64,000 nt of DNA from Nocardioides oceani (GTDB lineage: Bacteria; Actinomycetota; Actinomycetes; Propionibacteriales; Nocardioidaceae): positions 1 to 64,000 of the forward strand of contig NZ_JAUHJQ010000009.1 of NCBI RefSeq assembly GCF_030412965.1. Direction: 5' to 3'. The notes under the pieces were generated by a model. The model saw only the letters and a list, made by a program, of their open reading frames with translations, had not been told where the DNA came from and made no database searches. Numbering within the stretch: position 1 is the first letter of the stretch; the number at the start of each line of letters is the position of its first letter. This document shows, in pieces, positions 50,386 through 58,783 of the stretch. The translations under genes and the position numbers were made by a program.

Positions 50386-51423
50386 TCAGGGGTGGGCGGC
50401 CGGCAGCAGCCGGCGGAGCACTGCGAGCACGTCGGCGGAGGAGTCGATGCGCCAGTCACGCTCCTTGTCGGCGTGGAACCAGACGAGGGCACGGATGCGC
50501 GGCATCGAGCGGTCCCGGAGCATCGCCCGTACCCAGGCCGCCTTGTCGCGGCCCCGGTCCGCGGGGGCTCCGTCGTCGTAGCGGGGCTCCTTGGAGGCGA
50601 CCTCGCAGATCCACACCGGCAGGGCGGGGGCGAGCGCCGTCAGACGGCGGTACTGCTCGCGGAAGATCCCTGCGAAGCTCCGCCAGCGGCCCCAGCCGGC
50701 GTCGCGGCCCCAGTTGAAGCCGTCCAGGCCGAGCACGTCGACATAGCGCCGACCAGGCCAGATCCGCTCGACCGGGGTGGTCTCGGCATAGGTGTCGGCG
50801 GTCGGGTTGAACACCCAACGCAGGTTGGTCGCCCCACGGGCGCGGAGGTGGTCGACCACGTGGCGCCAGGCCGCCTTGAACTCCGCATAGGTGCCGCCGG
50901 CGCTGCGCCCACCACCGGCCGTCGGCTGGAAGTCCTGCCAGTCACCGTTCATCTCCGGCCAGGGGCGCACCCAGACCGGATCGCCGAACGCGACGGCTGC
51001 CGCGGCCACCTGGTCGAGGTAGGCGTCGTGGTCACCGGCCGCCCACGTGGAGAACCGGCTCGGTCCCATGTCCCACGAGACGAGCAGCTTGCGGCGCCCG
51101 TCCGCGGAGAGCAGGCGGTCCACGGTGGAGGGGAAGACGTCGCCGTAGCCGTAGTAGTACGACGCGATCTCGACCGGGGCGACGGTGCGCTCGAAGAGCG
51201 TGAGCAACGCCGGTGCCGCTTGCATGCCGTCGACGTACGCCCCGAGCTCCACCCGCTCGCCGAGGGGCACGACCCCGGACCCGCGTTCCGCGGCGCCGGC
51301 CGGCCGGTCCCCCGGCTGGGGAGGGTCGGCTCCGGCGCTGCCGGTCCAGCCGACCCCGAGGACGGTCGCCAGGACGGCCGCCACGAGGAGGGCGGCCGCA
51401 CGCCGCGTCGTCGCACGTTCCAC
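50386..51423 (-). CDS. Secreted glycoside hydrolase, GH26-like
   Basis: A 345-residue protein with a signal peptide (cleavage about residue 31, after GSAGA). The TIM-barrel body shows the GH26 motifs: acid/base Glu157 in RPWPEMNGDW and nucleophile Glu274 in WICEVAS. GH26 enzymes cut beta-1,4-mannan or related glucans. GTG 51423 is the likely start; ATG 51492 is the alternative, and neither has a strong ribosome site. It is divergent from the GT2 glycosyltransferase gene, so it probably trims the polymer made there. Confidence 0.8.
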   Translation of the reverse strand: MERATTRRAAALLVAAVLATVLGVGWTGSAGADPPQPGDRPAGAAERGSGVVPLGERVELGAYVDGMQAAPALLTLFERTVAPVEIASYYYGYGDVFPSTVDRLLSADGRRKLLVSWDMGPSRFSTWAAGDHDAYLDQVAAAAVAFGDPVWVRPWPEMNGDWQDFQPTAGGGRSAGGTYAEFKAAWRHVVDHLRARGATNLRWVFNPTADTYAETTPVERIWPGRRYVDVLGLDGFNWGRDAGWGRWRSFAGIFREQYRRLTALAPALPVWICEVASKEPRYDDGAPADRGRDKAAWVRAMLRDRSMPRIRALVWFHADKERDWRIDSSADVLAVLRRLLPAAHP

Positions 51424-51545
51424 GCCGGCACGCTGGCACGCGCGCGGGGCGTCCCGGGCACGATCCGGGCCGGAACGACCCGGCCGGGCCATGGGGTCGG
51501 ACCGAACGACTAGTCCGTTCGGGGCCGTCGACCCCAGGAAAAAGT

Positions 51546-51655
51546 CGAGAACTACCCCTAAGGAGGGGAGGAATTCCGGCTCGAGGGGATCACTCTGACT
51601 ACGACGCCAGAAGTTCTCGGGGGGCAGCGATGCCCCGCTGATGTCACCTGATCCC
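51546..51655 (+). other. Structured leader upstream of the GT2 gene
   Basis: Three perfect pairings occur: CGAGAACT (51546-51553) with AGTTCTCG (51612-51619); GGGATCA (51586-51592) with TGATCCC (51649-51655); and GGGGCA/TGCCCC (51621-51626, 51631-51636) closed by a GCGA tetraloop. The first two interlock, so they form a pseudoknot or exclude each other. A small CCCCT/AGGGG hairpin (51555-51568) is also present. It ends 52 bases before the GT2 start. No known riboswitch consensus was recognised. Confidence 0.5.
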
Positions 51656-51707
51656 GCCGCATCGGTGGTGGTCAGCCGTTCGTGGGGCCGGCTGAACTCG
51701 AGGAGAC

Positions 51708-52877
51708 ATGGTGAGCTTGCTGTCGCCTGCACAGGCGCGCACGCACGCGGAGGCGCGCGTCGCAGGAGAGGCTTTCGTAGAGGCAGGTCGCGGGCCGGCG
51801 CACGGCCGGCTGGTGGCGCTGCTGCCCGCGCACGACGAGGAGGCGGCGCTCCCCGCCGCCCTCGCGTCGCTGCGGCGACAGACCAGGCCGCCGGACCGGG
51901 TGGTCGTGGTCGCCGACAACTGCACCGACCGGACGGCCGAGGTCGCCGGCGCCCTGGACGCCGAGGTCGTCATGACCACCGGCAACCTCCACAAGAAAGC
52001 CGGCGCACTGAACCAGGCGCTCGTGCGGCTGCTCCCGGACCTCGACGACCTGGACCTGGTCCTGGTGATGGACGCCGACTCCCTGCTCGACCCGGAGTTC
52101 CTGGCGTGCGCCCGCGACCACCTCGACGGTGCCGACGGCCGCCGCCGTCGCGACGGGCGACCGCTCGGCGGTGTCGGCGGCACCTTTCGAGGCGGCCCGG
52201 GCGGCGGCCTGCTCGGCACCTTCCAGCGCAACGAGTACGCCCGGTACGCCCGTGACGTCCGTCGCCGCCGGGGCAGGGCGCTCGTGCTGACCGGCACCGC
52301 CTCGGTCTTCCCGGTCCACGTGCTGCGCGAGGTCGCCGAGGGGCGGAGGCTCGGCCGGCTGCCGGACCAGAGCCGCTGCGGGAACGTGTACGACGTGCAC
52401 GTCCTCACCGAGGACAACGAGCTGTCGCTGGCCCTGATGCACCTCGGCTACGCGATCCTCGCTCCGCGCGGCTGCACCTTGGAGACCGAGGTGATGACGA
52501 CCTGGCGCTCCCTGGCGGACCAGCGCTGCCGCTGGAAGCGCGGAGCGCTGGAGAACATCGTCGACTACGGGCTGACCCGCGTGACCGCGTCCTACTGGGG
52601 CCGACAGCTGCTCAGCGTGCTCGGCCTGGTCGCCACCTGCGCCTACCTCGCGGCCATCGCCTGGGGTCTCGCGACCGAGCTCCGGCTGGACGCGTTCTGG
52701 CTGGCCGTCTCGCTCGTGTTCTGCCTCGAGCGCGTGGTGACCGTCCGCCGACGCGGCTGGCGCCAGATGCTGCTCGCGGCGCCCCTCGTGGTCGAGATGG
52801 CCTACGACGTCTTCCTCCAGCTGGTCCAGGGCCGCGCCTTCGCCCAGGCCATCGTGCGCTCCGAGAGGAGGTGGTGA
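51708..52877 (+). CDS. GT2-family glycosyltransferase
   Basis: A 389-residue membrane-associated glycosyltransferase. The GT-A core has VALLPAHDEE, VADNCTDRT, DADSLLD (DxD, about 124) and EDNELSLAL, followed by a QRxRW-like segment (DQRCRWKRGA) typical of processive synthases, and two to three membrane helices from about residue 295 on. It likely polymerises a surface polysaccharide from nucleotide sugars. ATG 51708 with GAGGAG close upstream. Confidence 0.88.
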   Translation: MVSLLSPAQARTHAEARVAGEAFVEAGRGPAHGRLVALLPAHDEEAALPAALASLRRQTRPPDRVVVVADNCTDRTAEVAGALDAEVVMTTGNLHKKAGALNQALVRLLPDLDDLDLVLVMDADSLLDPEFLACARDHLDGADGRRRRDGRPLGGVGGTFRGGPGGGLLGTFQRNEYARYARDVRRRRGRALVLTGTASVFPVHVLREVAEGRRLGRLPDQSRCGNVYDVHVLTEDNELSLALMHLGYAILAPRGCTLETEVMTTWRSLADQRCRWKRGALENIVDYGLTRVTASYWGRQLLSVLGLVATCAYLAAIAWGLATELRLDAFWLAVSLVFCLERVVTVRRRGWRQMLLAAPLVVEMAYDVFLQLVQGRAFAQAIVRSERRW

Positions 52878-52880
52878 GCG

Positions 52881-53036
52881 ATGTACAACACCCCTGGTGC
52901 GGCCGCGACCGGCGGCGGGACCGGCCTGGCCATGACGGGCCTGACCGGCGCGCCGATCTGGGTCTTCCTCGCAGGCTTCGCGCTGCTGGCCCTCTCCCTG
53001 GCGATCCTGCGGATCGTTCCTCGGAGCGAGCGGTGA
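52881..53036 (+). CDS. 51-residue LAMTG sorting-signal protein
   Basis: A small protein that consists of 15 Gly/Ala/Thr-rich residues, the motif LAMTG (16-20), one hydrophobic helix (about 24-43) and a basic tail (RIVPRSER). This is a cell-wall sorting signal of the LAxTG type cut by class E sortases. It has no N-terminal signal peptide and must insert with its N-terminus outside. It lies 3 bases after the GT2 gene, and its stop overlaps the GTG of the sortase gene, so the three are coupled. Confidence 0.7.
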   Translation: MYNTPGAAATGGGTGLAMTGLTGAPIWVFLAGFALLALSLAILRIVPRSER

Positions 53037-53695
53037 GGGCGTGGTCGGCGGGCCTGCTCGGGCTCTGCGGCCTGGGGCTCCTCTGCTGGCCGTTCCTGCA
53101 GCCCTCCGTGCAGGCGCACCGGACGGCGGTCGCGCAGGAGCGGCTCGCGGACGAGCTACCGGTCGGGGCCGCCGTCGCCGACGCCCGGGGCATCCCCGTG
53201 GCAGCACAACGCGGTGTCGGAGACCCGCTCGGCGTCCTGCGCATTCCGCGCCTCGGACCTGCGTGGGCCTGGGTCGCGGTCGAGGGCACAGGCCTGCCCC
53301 AGCTCGCCCTGGGCCCGGGCCACTACCGGCGCACGCCGCCGCCCGGCGCGCGCGGGAACGTCGGGATCGCCGCCCATCGCGCCGGCCACGGTGAGCCCTT
53401 CGCGGACTTCGACCGGCTCCGGCCGGGCGACGAGGTGGTCTTCGAGCAGGGTGAGCACCGCTGGACCTACCACCTGGAGACGGCGCCGCGCATCGTCGGG
53501 GTCGACGCCTCGTGGGTGCTGGCGCCGACGGACGGCCGGCGGCTGACGCTCACCACCTGCTGGCCGCGCTACGGGTCGAGCAAGCGGATGTTCGTGCGCG
53601 GCCGGCTGGTCCGGGCCGAGCGCCGGATGTCCGACGGCTGGCAGCCGGCGGGCCGGTCGGCCGGCGACCGGCCGGCCGCCGCGAGTGGTCGCTGA
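53033..53695 (+). CDS. Class E-type sortase
   Basis: A 220-residue sortase with an N-terminal membrane anchor. The catalytic residues are His115 (AAHRAGHG), Cys176 (LTTCWPR) and Arg185 (SKRMFV). The TLTTC-type active site with TxxC-W-P fits classes D/E. Such transpeptidases cleave LAxTG or LPxTG between Thr and Gly and attach the protein to the wall. GTG 53033 overlaps the stop of the sorting-signal protein by GTGA. Confidence 0.87.
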   Translation: MRAWSAGLLGLCGLGLLCWPFLQPSVQAHRTAVAQERLADELPVGAAVADARGIPVAAQRGVGDPLGVLRIPRLGPAWAWVAVEGTGLPQLALGPGHYRRTPPPGARGNVGIAAHRAGHGEPFADFDRLRPGDEVVFEQGEHRWTYHLETAPRIVGVDASWVLAPTDGRRLTLTTCWPRYGSSKRMFVRGRLVRAERRMSDGWQPAGRSAGDRPAAASGR

Positions 53696-53696
53696 C

Positions 53697-55793
53697 GTGC
53701 CGCGCGCAGGCTCGTCACGAGGGTGGCGATGGGCCCGGGCCCTGGTCGCGGGGGTCCTCGTGACCGGCGTCCTCCTCGGATGCGACCAGGCACCCGGAGG
53801 CGACCGTGGGGAGCGCGACACGGGGGCGGGCGGCACGGATCGCAGCGGGACGGGACAGGGGCCGTCGCGAGGGAGCGGCGGGTCGGACTGGAGTCCGCTG
53901 CCCACGCGCACGGCCGGACTGACGGTGCTCGCCCGGGCGGACAGGCACGGACTGCGGCTCTCGACCACCTCCGGCGAGCGCGCGTTCCTGGCCGGGGTCG
54001 ACGTGGGCGCGACGGGCGATCGCGACGCGGAGCACCTGGCGCGGTGGTTCGGGCAGATGCGCGGGCTCGGCGTGCGCGTGGTCCGCACGCTCGACCTCCA
54101 GCCCCCCGCGTTCTACACCGCCCTCGTCGCGCACAACCAGGCACAGCCCGACGACCCGCTCTACCTCGTCCAGGGCGTGCGCCCGCCCGAACCTCCGCTC
54201 GCCGCCCCCGGAGCGGTGCTCACGGACCCCGCCGTCGGCCGGTCCTTCGACCAGGCGCTCCGCCGGGCCGTCGACGCCGTCCACGGCGCAGCCCCCGGTG
54301 GTTGGGAGGCCGACGCCTCCCGTTGGCTCGCCGCCTGGACCATCGGCACCGAGTGGGACCCGGCCCTGCTCTCGCGCACCGACGCCGCGGGCTCCGGCCG
54401 GACGGCCGGTGCCACTCCAACCGGCACCTACGTGACCGCCACCGAGGACGCCTCCCCCAGCGAGCGCTGGCTCGCGGCACGCCTGGACGCCGTCGCGGCC
54501 GCCGAGGCCGCGCGCGGTCGCAGCGTGCCGGTCTCCTTCGTCAGCTGGCCCACCACCGACCCGCTCGCCCACGAGGCCGCGTCGCCGGGCCCGGAGGCGG
54601 ACACGGTGGGCCTGGACCCCCGCCACCTGAGGGCCACCGACCGCTGGCCGGGCGGCACCTTCGCGACTGTCCACGCCCCGCCGTACTACCCCGACTTCCT
54701 CCGCGACGACCCGGCGCTCGCCGAGGTCACCTGGCGCGGGGAGCCCGATCCGTACGCCGGGTACCTCACGGCACTGCGCGAGCACCTCGGGGACGTGCCG
54801 CTGGTGGTGGGTGCGCTCGGTGTGCCTGCGTCGTTGGGGTCGGCCCACCGTGGCCCCCGCGACCGGCACCAGGGGCCCCACTCCGAGCGTGACGCCTTGC
54901 GCATCGACGCCGAGCTCATCCGGCTGGTCCACGACCAGGGGGCGAGCGGGGCCTTTCTCGCCGCCTGGGCCGACGAGTGGGAACGCGGCACGTGGAACAC
55001 CGCCGCCACGGTGGACCCGGCCGGCCGCGGCCGGTGGCACGACCCACTCACGGTCGACCAGTGGTCCGGCCTCCTCGCCGTCGAGAGCGGGTTCGTGCCC
55101 GGCTCCCTGGCCACCGCACGGGCGGCGCAGGGAGCGGTGCGCGGGCTCCTGGTGCGCGCGAGCCCGTCGTACCTGCACGTCATGGTGCTCGGACGCGACC
55201 GCGTCCCGCAGCGCCTCGACCTGCTGGTCGACTCGGTGCCGGGCGGCGGAGGCGAGGGTGCCGACCACCTGGTGCAGGTCGACACGGCGGCGGGCACCGC
55301 CCGCGCCTTCGCGCGGGCGGGCCTGGACCCCCTCCGCCTCTACGCGGGCCGGGATCTCGCGGCGGTGACCGAGACGACCTACTGGCGGCTGTACCGCCAG
55401 CTCACCAGCGCCAGCCGCACCGTCGGCGGCGGTGAGGTCCTGCCGCCGGAGACCAGCGCGGTCGGAGACCTCGTCGAGGGCTCGTGGGCGGTCGACCGAG
55501 GCGGGTACGACAGCTTGTCGACCTGGCAGGTCGACGAGCAGAACCGCGCACTCCGGCTGCGCCTGCCCTGGCCCCTGGTCGGGATCGCCGACCCGTCCCG
55601 CCGGGTGGCTGCTGGACCCGGGACGTCCGCGACGCTGGTCCCGGCACCCCACCTGGACCTGCGCGCCGACGTCGACGGCTCGCGGCTGGACCTGCGCTAC
55701 CGCTGGCCGGCCTGGACGGCGCCTGAGCGCGAGGAGCGCCTCAAGGACGGCAGCGGGCTGGTCGCGGCCGCGTTCGCCGCCGTCTCGCCCTGA
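53697..55793 (+). CDS. Large lipoprotein, glycoside-hydrolase-like
   Basis: A 698-residue protein with a signal peptide and lipobox LLGC (about 26-29). After a Gly/Ser-rich linker, the body (from about 75) reads like a glycosidase TIM barrel (FLAGVDVG, RTLDLQPPAFY, IGTEWDP, and FVSWPTTDP), with no clear catalytic pair assigned. The C-terminal part (about 490-690) is beta-rich. GTG 53697 is chosen; GTG 53685 overlaps the sortase stop. It probably binds or processes the surface polymer of this cluster. Confidence 0.7.
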   Translation: MPRAGSSRGWRWARALVAGVLVTGVLLGCDQAPGGDRGERDTGAGGTDRSGTGQGPSRGSGGSDWSPLPTRTAGLTVLARADRHGLRLSTTSGERAFLAGVDVGATGDRDAEHLARWFGQMRGLGVRVVRTLDLQPPAFYTALVAHNQAQPDDPLYLVQGVRPPEPPLAAPGAVLTDPAVGRSFDQALRRAVDAVHGAAPGGWEADASRWLAAWTIGTEWDPALLSRTDAAGSGRTAGATPTGTYVTATEDASPSERWLAARLDAVAAAEAARGRSVPVSFVSWPTTDPLAHEAASPGPEADTVGLDPRHLRATDRWPGGTFATVHAPPYYPDFLRDDPALAEVTWRGEPDPYAGYLTALREHLGDVPLVVGALGVPASLGSAHRGPRDRHQGPHSERDALRIDAELIRLVHDQGASGAFLAAWADEWERGTWNTAATVDPAGRGRWHDPLTVDQWSGLLAVESGFVPGSLATARAAQGAVRGLLVRASPSYLHVMVLGRDRVPQRLDLLVDSVPGGGGEGADHLVQVDTAAGTARAFARAGLDPLRLYAGRDLAAVTETTYWRLYRQLTSASRTVGGGEVLPPETSAVGDLVEGSWAVDRGGYDSLSTWQVDEQNRALRLRLPWPLVGIADPSRRVAAGPGTSATLVPAPHLDLRADVDGSRLDLRYRWPAWTAPEREERLKDGSGLVAAAFAAVSP

Positions 55794-55815
55794 CCGGCCG
55801 CCGCGGCGACGGCGG

Positions 55816-56565
55816 TCAGCGCCCGCCGCCCACCCGCAGCGTCGTGCCGGTGACGTACGACGCCTCGTCCGACATCAGCCAGGCGACCGCGTCGGCGACC
55901 TCCTCGGGGTCGCCGGGTCGGCCCATCGGCACGGTCGGCCCCACCCGGGCCAGCCGCCCGGGCTCGCCCGCGTCGGCGTGGATGGTGGTGTCGATGATCC
56001 CGGGCGCCACGGCGACGACCCGCACGCCGTCGCGGGCGACCTCCTGGGCCAGCCCGTGGGTCATCGCGTCGACGCCGGCCTTCGCGGCGGCGTACTGGAC
56101 GTACTCCCCCGGAGCGCCGGTCGTCGCGGCGACGGACCCGATGGTGACCAGCACGCCGCCGGAGCCGCCGCGGCTGACCGCCATCGCGCGGACCGCCGCG
56201 CGGGCGACGTACAGGGCGGAGGTGAGGTTGAGCTCGACGGTCCGCGCGAGCACCTCGACCGGGGTGTCGGCCAACGGGCCGATGTGGAGCGTGGCGCCGG
56301 CGTTCGAGACCACCCCGGTGACCGGGCCGGCGGCCTCGAGGAGCGCGTCGACCTGCTCGGGGTCGACGACGTCCGCGCGCACGACGCTGCAGGTCGACCC
56401 GAGCGCCTCGACCTCGGCCGCCGTGCGGGCCGCCGCCTCCGCGTCGGCGCGGTAGGAGAGCACCAGGTCGTGCCCGGCCCGGGCGAGCCGCCGGGCGACC
56501 GCCGCGCCGATGCCGCGCGACCCTCCGGTGACCAGCGTGCGGGGACGAGCGTCGGGTGGCGTCAT
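55816..56565 (-). CDS. Short-chain dehydrogenase/reductase
   Basis: A 249-residue SDR protein: cofactor motif TGGSRGIG (13-20), NAGAT, catalytic Ser (GSVAA) and YAAAK (Tyr and Lys at about 157-161). The Arg17 and the nearby Arg of SYRADAE favour NADP(H). It looks like a FabG-type reductase of unknown substrate. Confidence 0.9.
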   Translation of the reverse strand: MTPPDARPRTLVTGGSRGIGAAVARRLARAGHDLVLSYRADAEAAARTAAEVEALGSTCSVVRADVVDPEQVDALLEAAGPVTGVVSNAGATLHIGPLADTPVEVLARTVELNLTSALYVARAAVRAMAVSRGGSGGVLVTIGSVAATTGAPGEYVQYAAAKAGVDAMTHGLAQEVARDGVRVVAVAPGIIDTTIHADAGEPGRLARVGPTVPMGRPGDPEEVADAVAWLMSDEASYVTGTTLRVGGGR

Positions 56566-56598
56566 GGGCCCATCCTGGCGTGGTCCCGGCTGCGCGGG

Positions 56599-57294
56599 TC
56601 AGGCGTCCGGCGGCCGCTCGTTGTAGGTGCCGGCCTCGACCTGCCCGGTGAGCCGCTGGACGGCCGTCATCACCTCGTCGGTGAGCAACCGCCGCGCGCG
56701 GCCGAGCGGCATCCCGTCGTACCTCCCGCGCGGGTCGACCGGCGCGCCGAACGCCACGTCGACGTGCCTGACCCGCGGCAGCCGGGCCCCGACCGGCTGC
56801 AGCCGCTCGGTCCCGCGCAGCCCCACCGGCACGACCGGGACGCCGGCGGTCAGCGCGAGGTGCGCGACGCCGGTGCGACCGCGGTAGAGCCGACCGTCGC
56901 GCGAGCGGGTCCCCTCCGGGTAGATCCCGAACGCCTCGCCGCGGGCCAGCACCTCCAGCGCCGTGTCCAGGCTCGCCATCGCCGCCTTGGTGTCGTCGCG
57001 GTCCACCGGCAGCATCCCCAGCCCCTCGAACCACGCGCGCTGCAGCCACCCGGCCAGTCCTGGGCCGGTGAAGTAGTCGGACTTGGCGAGGAAGACGACC
57101 TTGCGCGGCACGACCACCGGGATGACCACGGAGTCGGCGAAGCTGAGGTGGTTGCTGGCCAGGATCACCGGGCCGGTCGCCGGGACGTGGTGCAGGCCGG
57201 TCACCGTGGGGCGCCACACCGCGCGTGCCAGCGGCGGCACGACCGCGTGGAGGACGCCGTACACCGACGGTGCGCTGGGCATGTCCAGCAGCAT
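56599..57294 (-). CDS. 1-acylglycerol-3-phosphate acyltransferase
   Basis: A 231-residue PlsC-like acyltransferase: NHLSFADS (the HX4D site, His49 and Asp54) and EGTRSRDG (about 151) are intact. It makes phosphatidic acid or a related lipid at the membrane. Downstream and in the same direction as the antiporter gene (34-base gap). Confidence 0.9.
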   Translation of the reverse strand: MLLDMPSAPSVYGVLHAVVPPLARAVWRPTVTGLHHVPATGPVILASNHLSFADSVVIPVVVPRKVVFLAKSDYFTGPGLAGWLQRAWFEGLGMLPVDRDDTKAAMASLDTALEVLARGEAFGIYPEGTRSRDGRLYRGRTGVAHLALTAGVPVVPVGLRGTERLQPVGARLPRVRHVDVAFGAPVDPRGRYDGMPLGRARRLLTDEVMTAVQRLTGQVEAGTYNERPPDA

Positions 57295-57328
57295 CCCGGT
57301 TACCCGTGGGTCAGCCGCATCGGCGGGA

Positions 57329-58678
57329 TCACGAGCCCGGCGAGGACCGCTCCTCCTGCTCCTCGGCCTCGGCCTCGGCCTGCCGCTTCGCGGCGGCGTC
57401 CCTGCTGCGTCCGACCCGCGCCATCACCGGCGTGGCCAGGACGCCGTGGACGAGCACCGAGGCGACGATCGTGAACCCGACGGTCGACCACAGCCAGTCG
57501 GTTCCGAGCTCGTCGGACTCCCCCGCGGCGTAGGCCAGGTAGTACAGCGAGCCGATGCCGCGCACGCCGAAGAACGCCGCCGCCCACTTCTCCCCCCGGG
57601 TCATGCCGGGGTACGGCGCGCGCCGCCAGGCCGCGAGCGCGAGCGCCCCCGTGAGCGGCCGGATCACGAAGATGAGCCCGAGCCCGATCGCGACCCCGCG
57701 CAGGTCGAGGCTCTCGAGCAGGCCGCGGGTCAGCGCGATGCCGAGGACCAGCAGCACGAACAGCGTGAGCAGCCGCTCGAGCCGCTCGGCCACGTCGTGC
57801 ATCGCGGCGTGGTAGTCGTGGCTGCGCTCGGCGGACCGGAAGGTCATCGCGCAGGCGAACACGGCGAGGAAGCCGTAGCCCTGGGCCACCTCGCCGACGC
57901 CGTACGCCGCCACCAGGGCCGCCAGCGCGAGGAGCGACTCGCCCCGCTCGGCCACGCGCAGCGACGCCGACTCCGACCGGAACGCGACGTAGGCGAGGAC
58001 CCGGCCGACGAGGATGCCGGCCGCCACCCCGATGAGGACCTTGCCGACCAGGTAGAAGCCGATCCACGTCGGGAGCAGGTCCAGGCCCACGCCCTCGTGG
58101 GCGACGAGGATCGCCAGGTAGACGAAGGGGAAGGCCAGCCCGTCGTTGAGACCCGCCTCCGAGGTGAGGGTGAACCGCAGCTCGTCCTCCTCGTCGACCT
58201 CGTGCTCCTCGCCGGTGCGCGGGCCGGCGACCTGCACGTCCGAGGCGAGCACCGGGTCGGTCGGCGCCAGCGCACCTCCCAGCAGCAGCGCGGCGGCCAG
58301 GGGCAGCCCGGCCCACCACCAGCCGAGCAGCGTCACCGCCGCGATCGAGAGCGGCATGCCGATCGTCAGCAGCCGCCAGGTCGGGCCCCACGGCCGCCAG
58401 GAGGAGATCCGGCGGACCAGCAGCGGCCGGTCGATCGCCAGGCCGACGCCCATGAGCGCGACGATGACCACCAGCTCGGTGACGTGCTCGATCACCGCCC
58501 GGTTGGCCTGCGGGTCCAGCGGCAGGCCGTCGGGCAGCGAGGTGAGGCCGAGCAGCATGCCGACCCCGACCAGCACCATCGGCGAGGACACCGCCCAGCG
58601 GCTGAGCAGCTCGGGCAGGACGATCGCCAGGAGCAGTGCTCCGCCGGCGACGACGTAGACGACATCTGAGGTCACCAC
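57329..58678 (-). CDS. Cation:proton antiporter (CPA1/NhaP type)
   Basis: A 449-residue membrane protein with about 12 helices; TDPVLASD (about 143) and GLNDGLAFP carry the conserved acidic residues of CPA1 exchangers. The C-terminus is an Ala/Glu-rich cytoplasmic helix. GTG 58678 (or 58675) is chosen because the upstream frame is GC-rich shadow. It exports Na+ or K+ for H+. Confidence 0.87.
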   Translation of the reverse strand: MVTSDVVYVVAGGALLLAIVLPELLSRWAVSSPMVLVGVGMLLGLTSLPDGLPLDPQANRAVIEHVTELVVIVALMGVGLAIDRPLLVRRISSWRPWGPTWRLLTIGMPLSIAAVTLLGWWWAGLPLAAALLLGGALAPTDPVLASDVQVAGPRTGEEHEVDEEDELRFTLTSEAGLNDGLAFPFVYLAILVAHEGVGLDLLPTWIGFYLVGKVLIGVAAGILVGRVLAYVAFRSESASLRVAERGESLLALAALVAAYGVGEVAQGYGFLAVFACAMTFRSAERSHDYHAAMHDVAERLERLLTLFVLLVLGIALTRGLLESLDLRGVAIGLGLIFVIRPLTGALALAAWRRAPYPGMTRGEKWAAAFFGVRGIGSLYYLAYAAGESDELGTDWLWSTVGFTIVASVLVHGVLATPVMARVGRSRDAAAKRQAEAEAEEQEERSSPGS

Positions 58679-58783
58679 CCGCAGTACCCACCTCGCGCCC
58701 GCCCCGATCCGCCCGGCTGAGCCCGCGTACCCACCGGGGTTGAGCCGCGACCCCGGTCCGCCGACCCGTCGTCCCACGGTGCG

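Noticed and set aside
47127..50717. A plus-strand open frame of about 1200 codons opposite adnA
   Set aside because: Shadow of adnA, whose helicase and nuclease motifs are complete.
51546..51655. c-di-GMP (GEMM) riboswitch
   Set aside because: A GNRA hairpin and pairing are present, but the conserved GCAAA and GGUAGC core sequences are not found.
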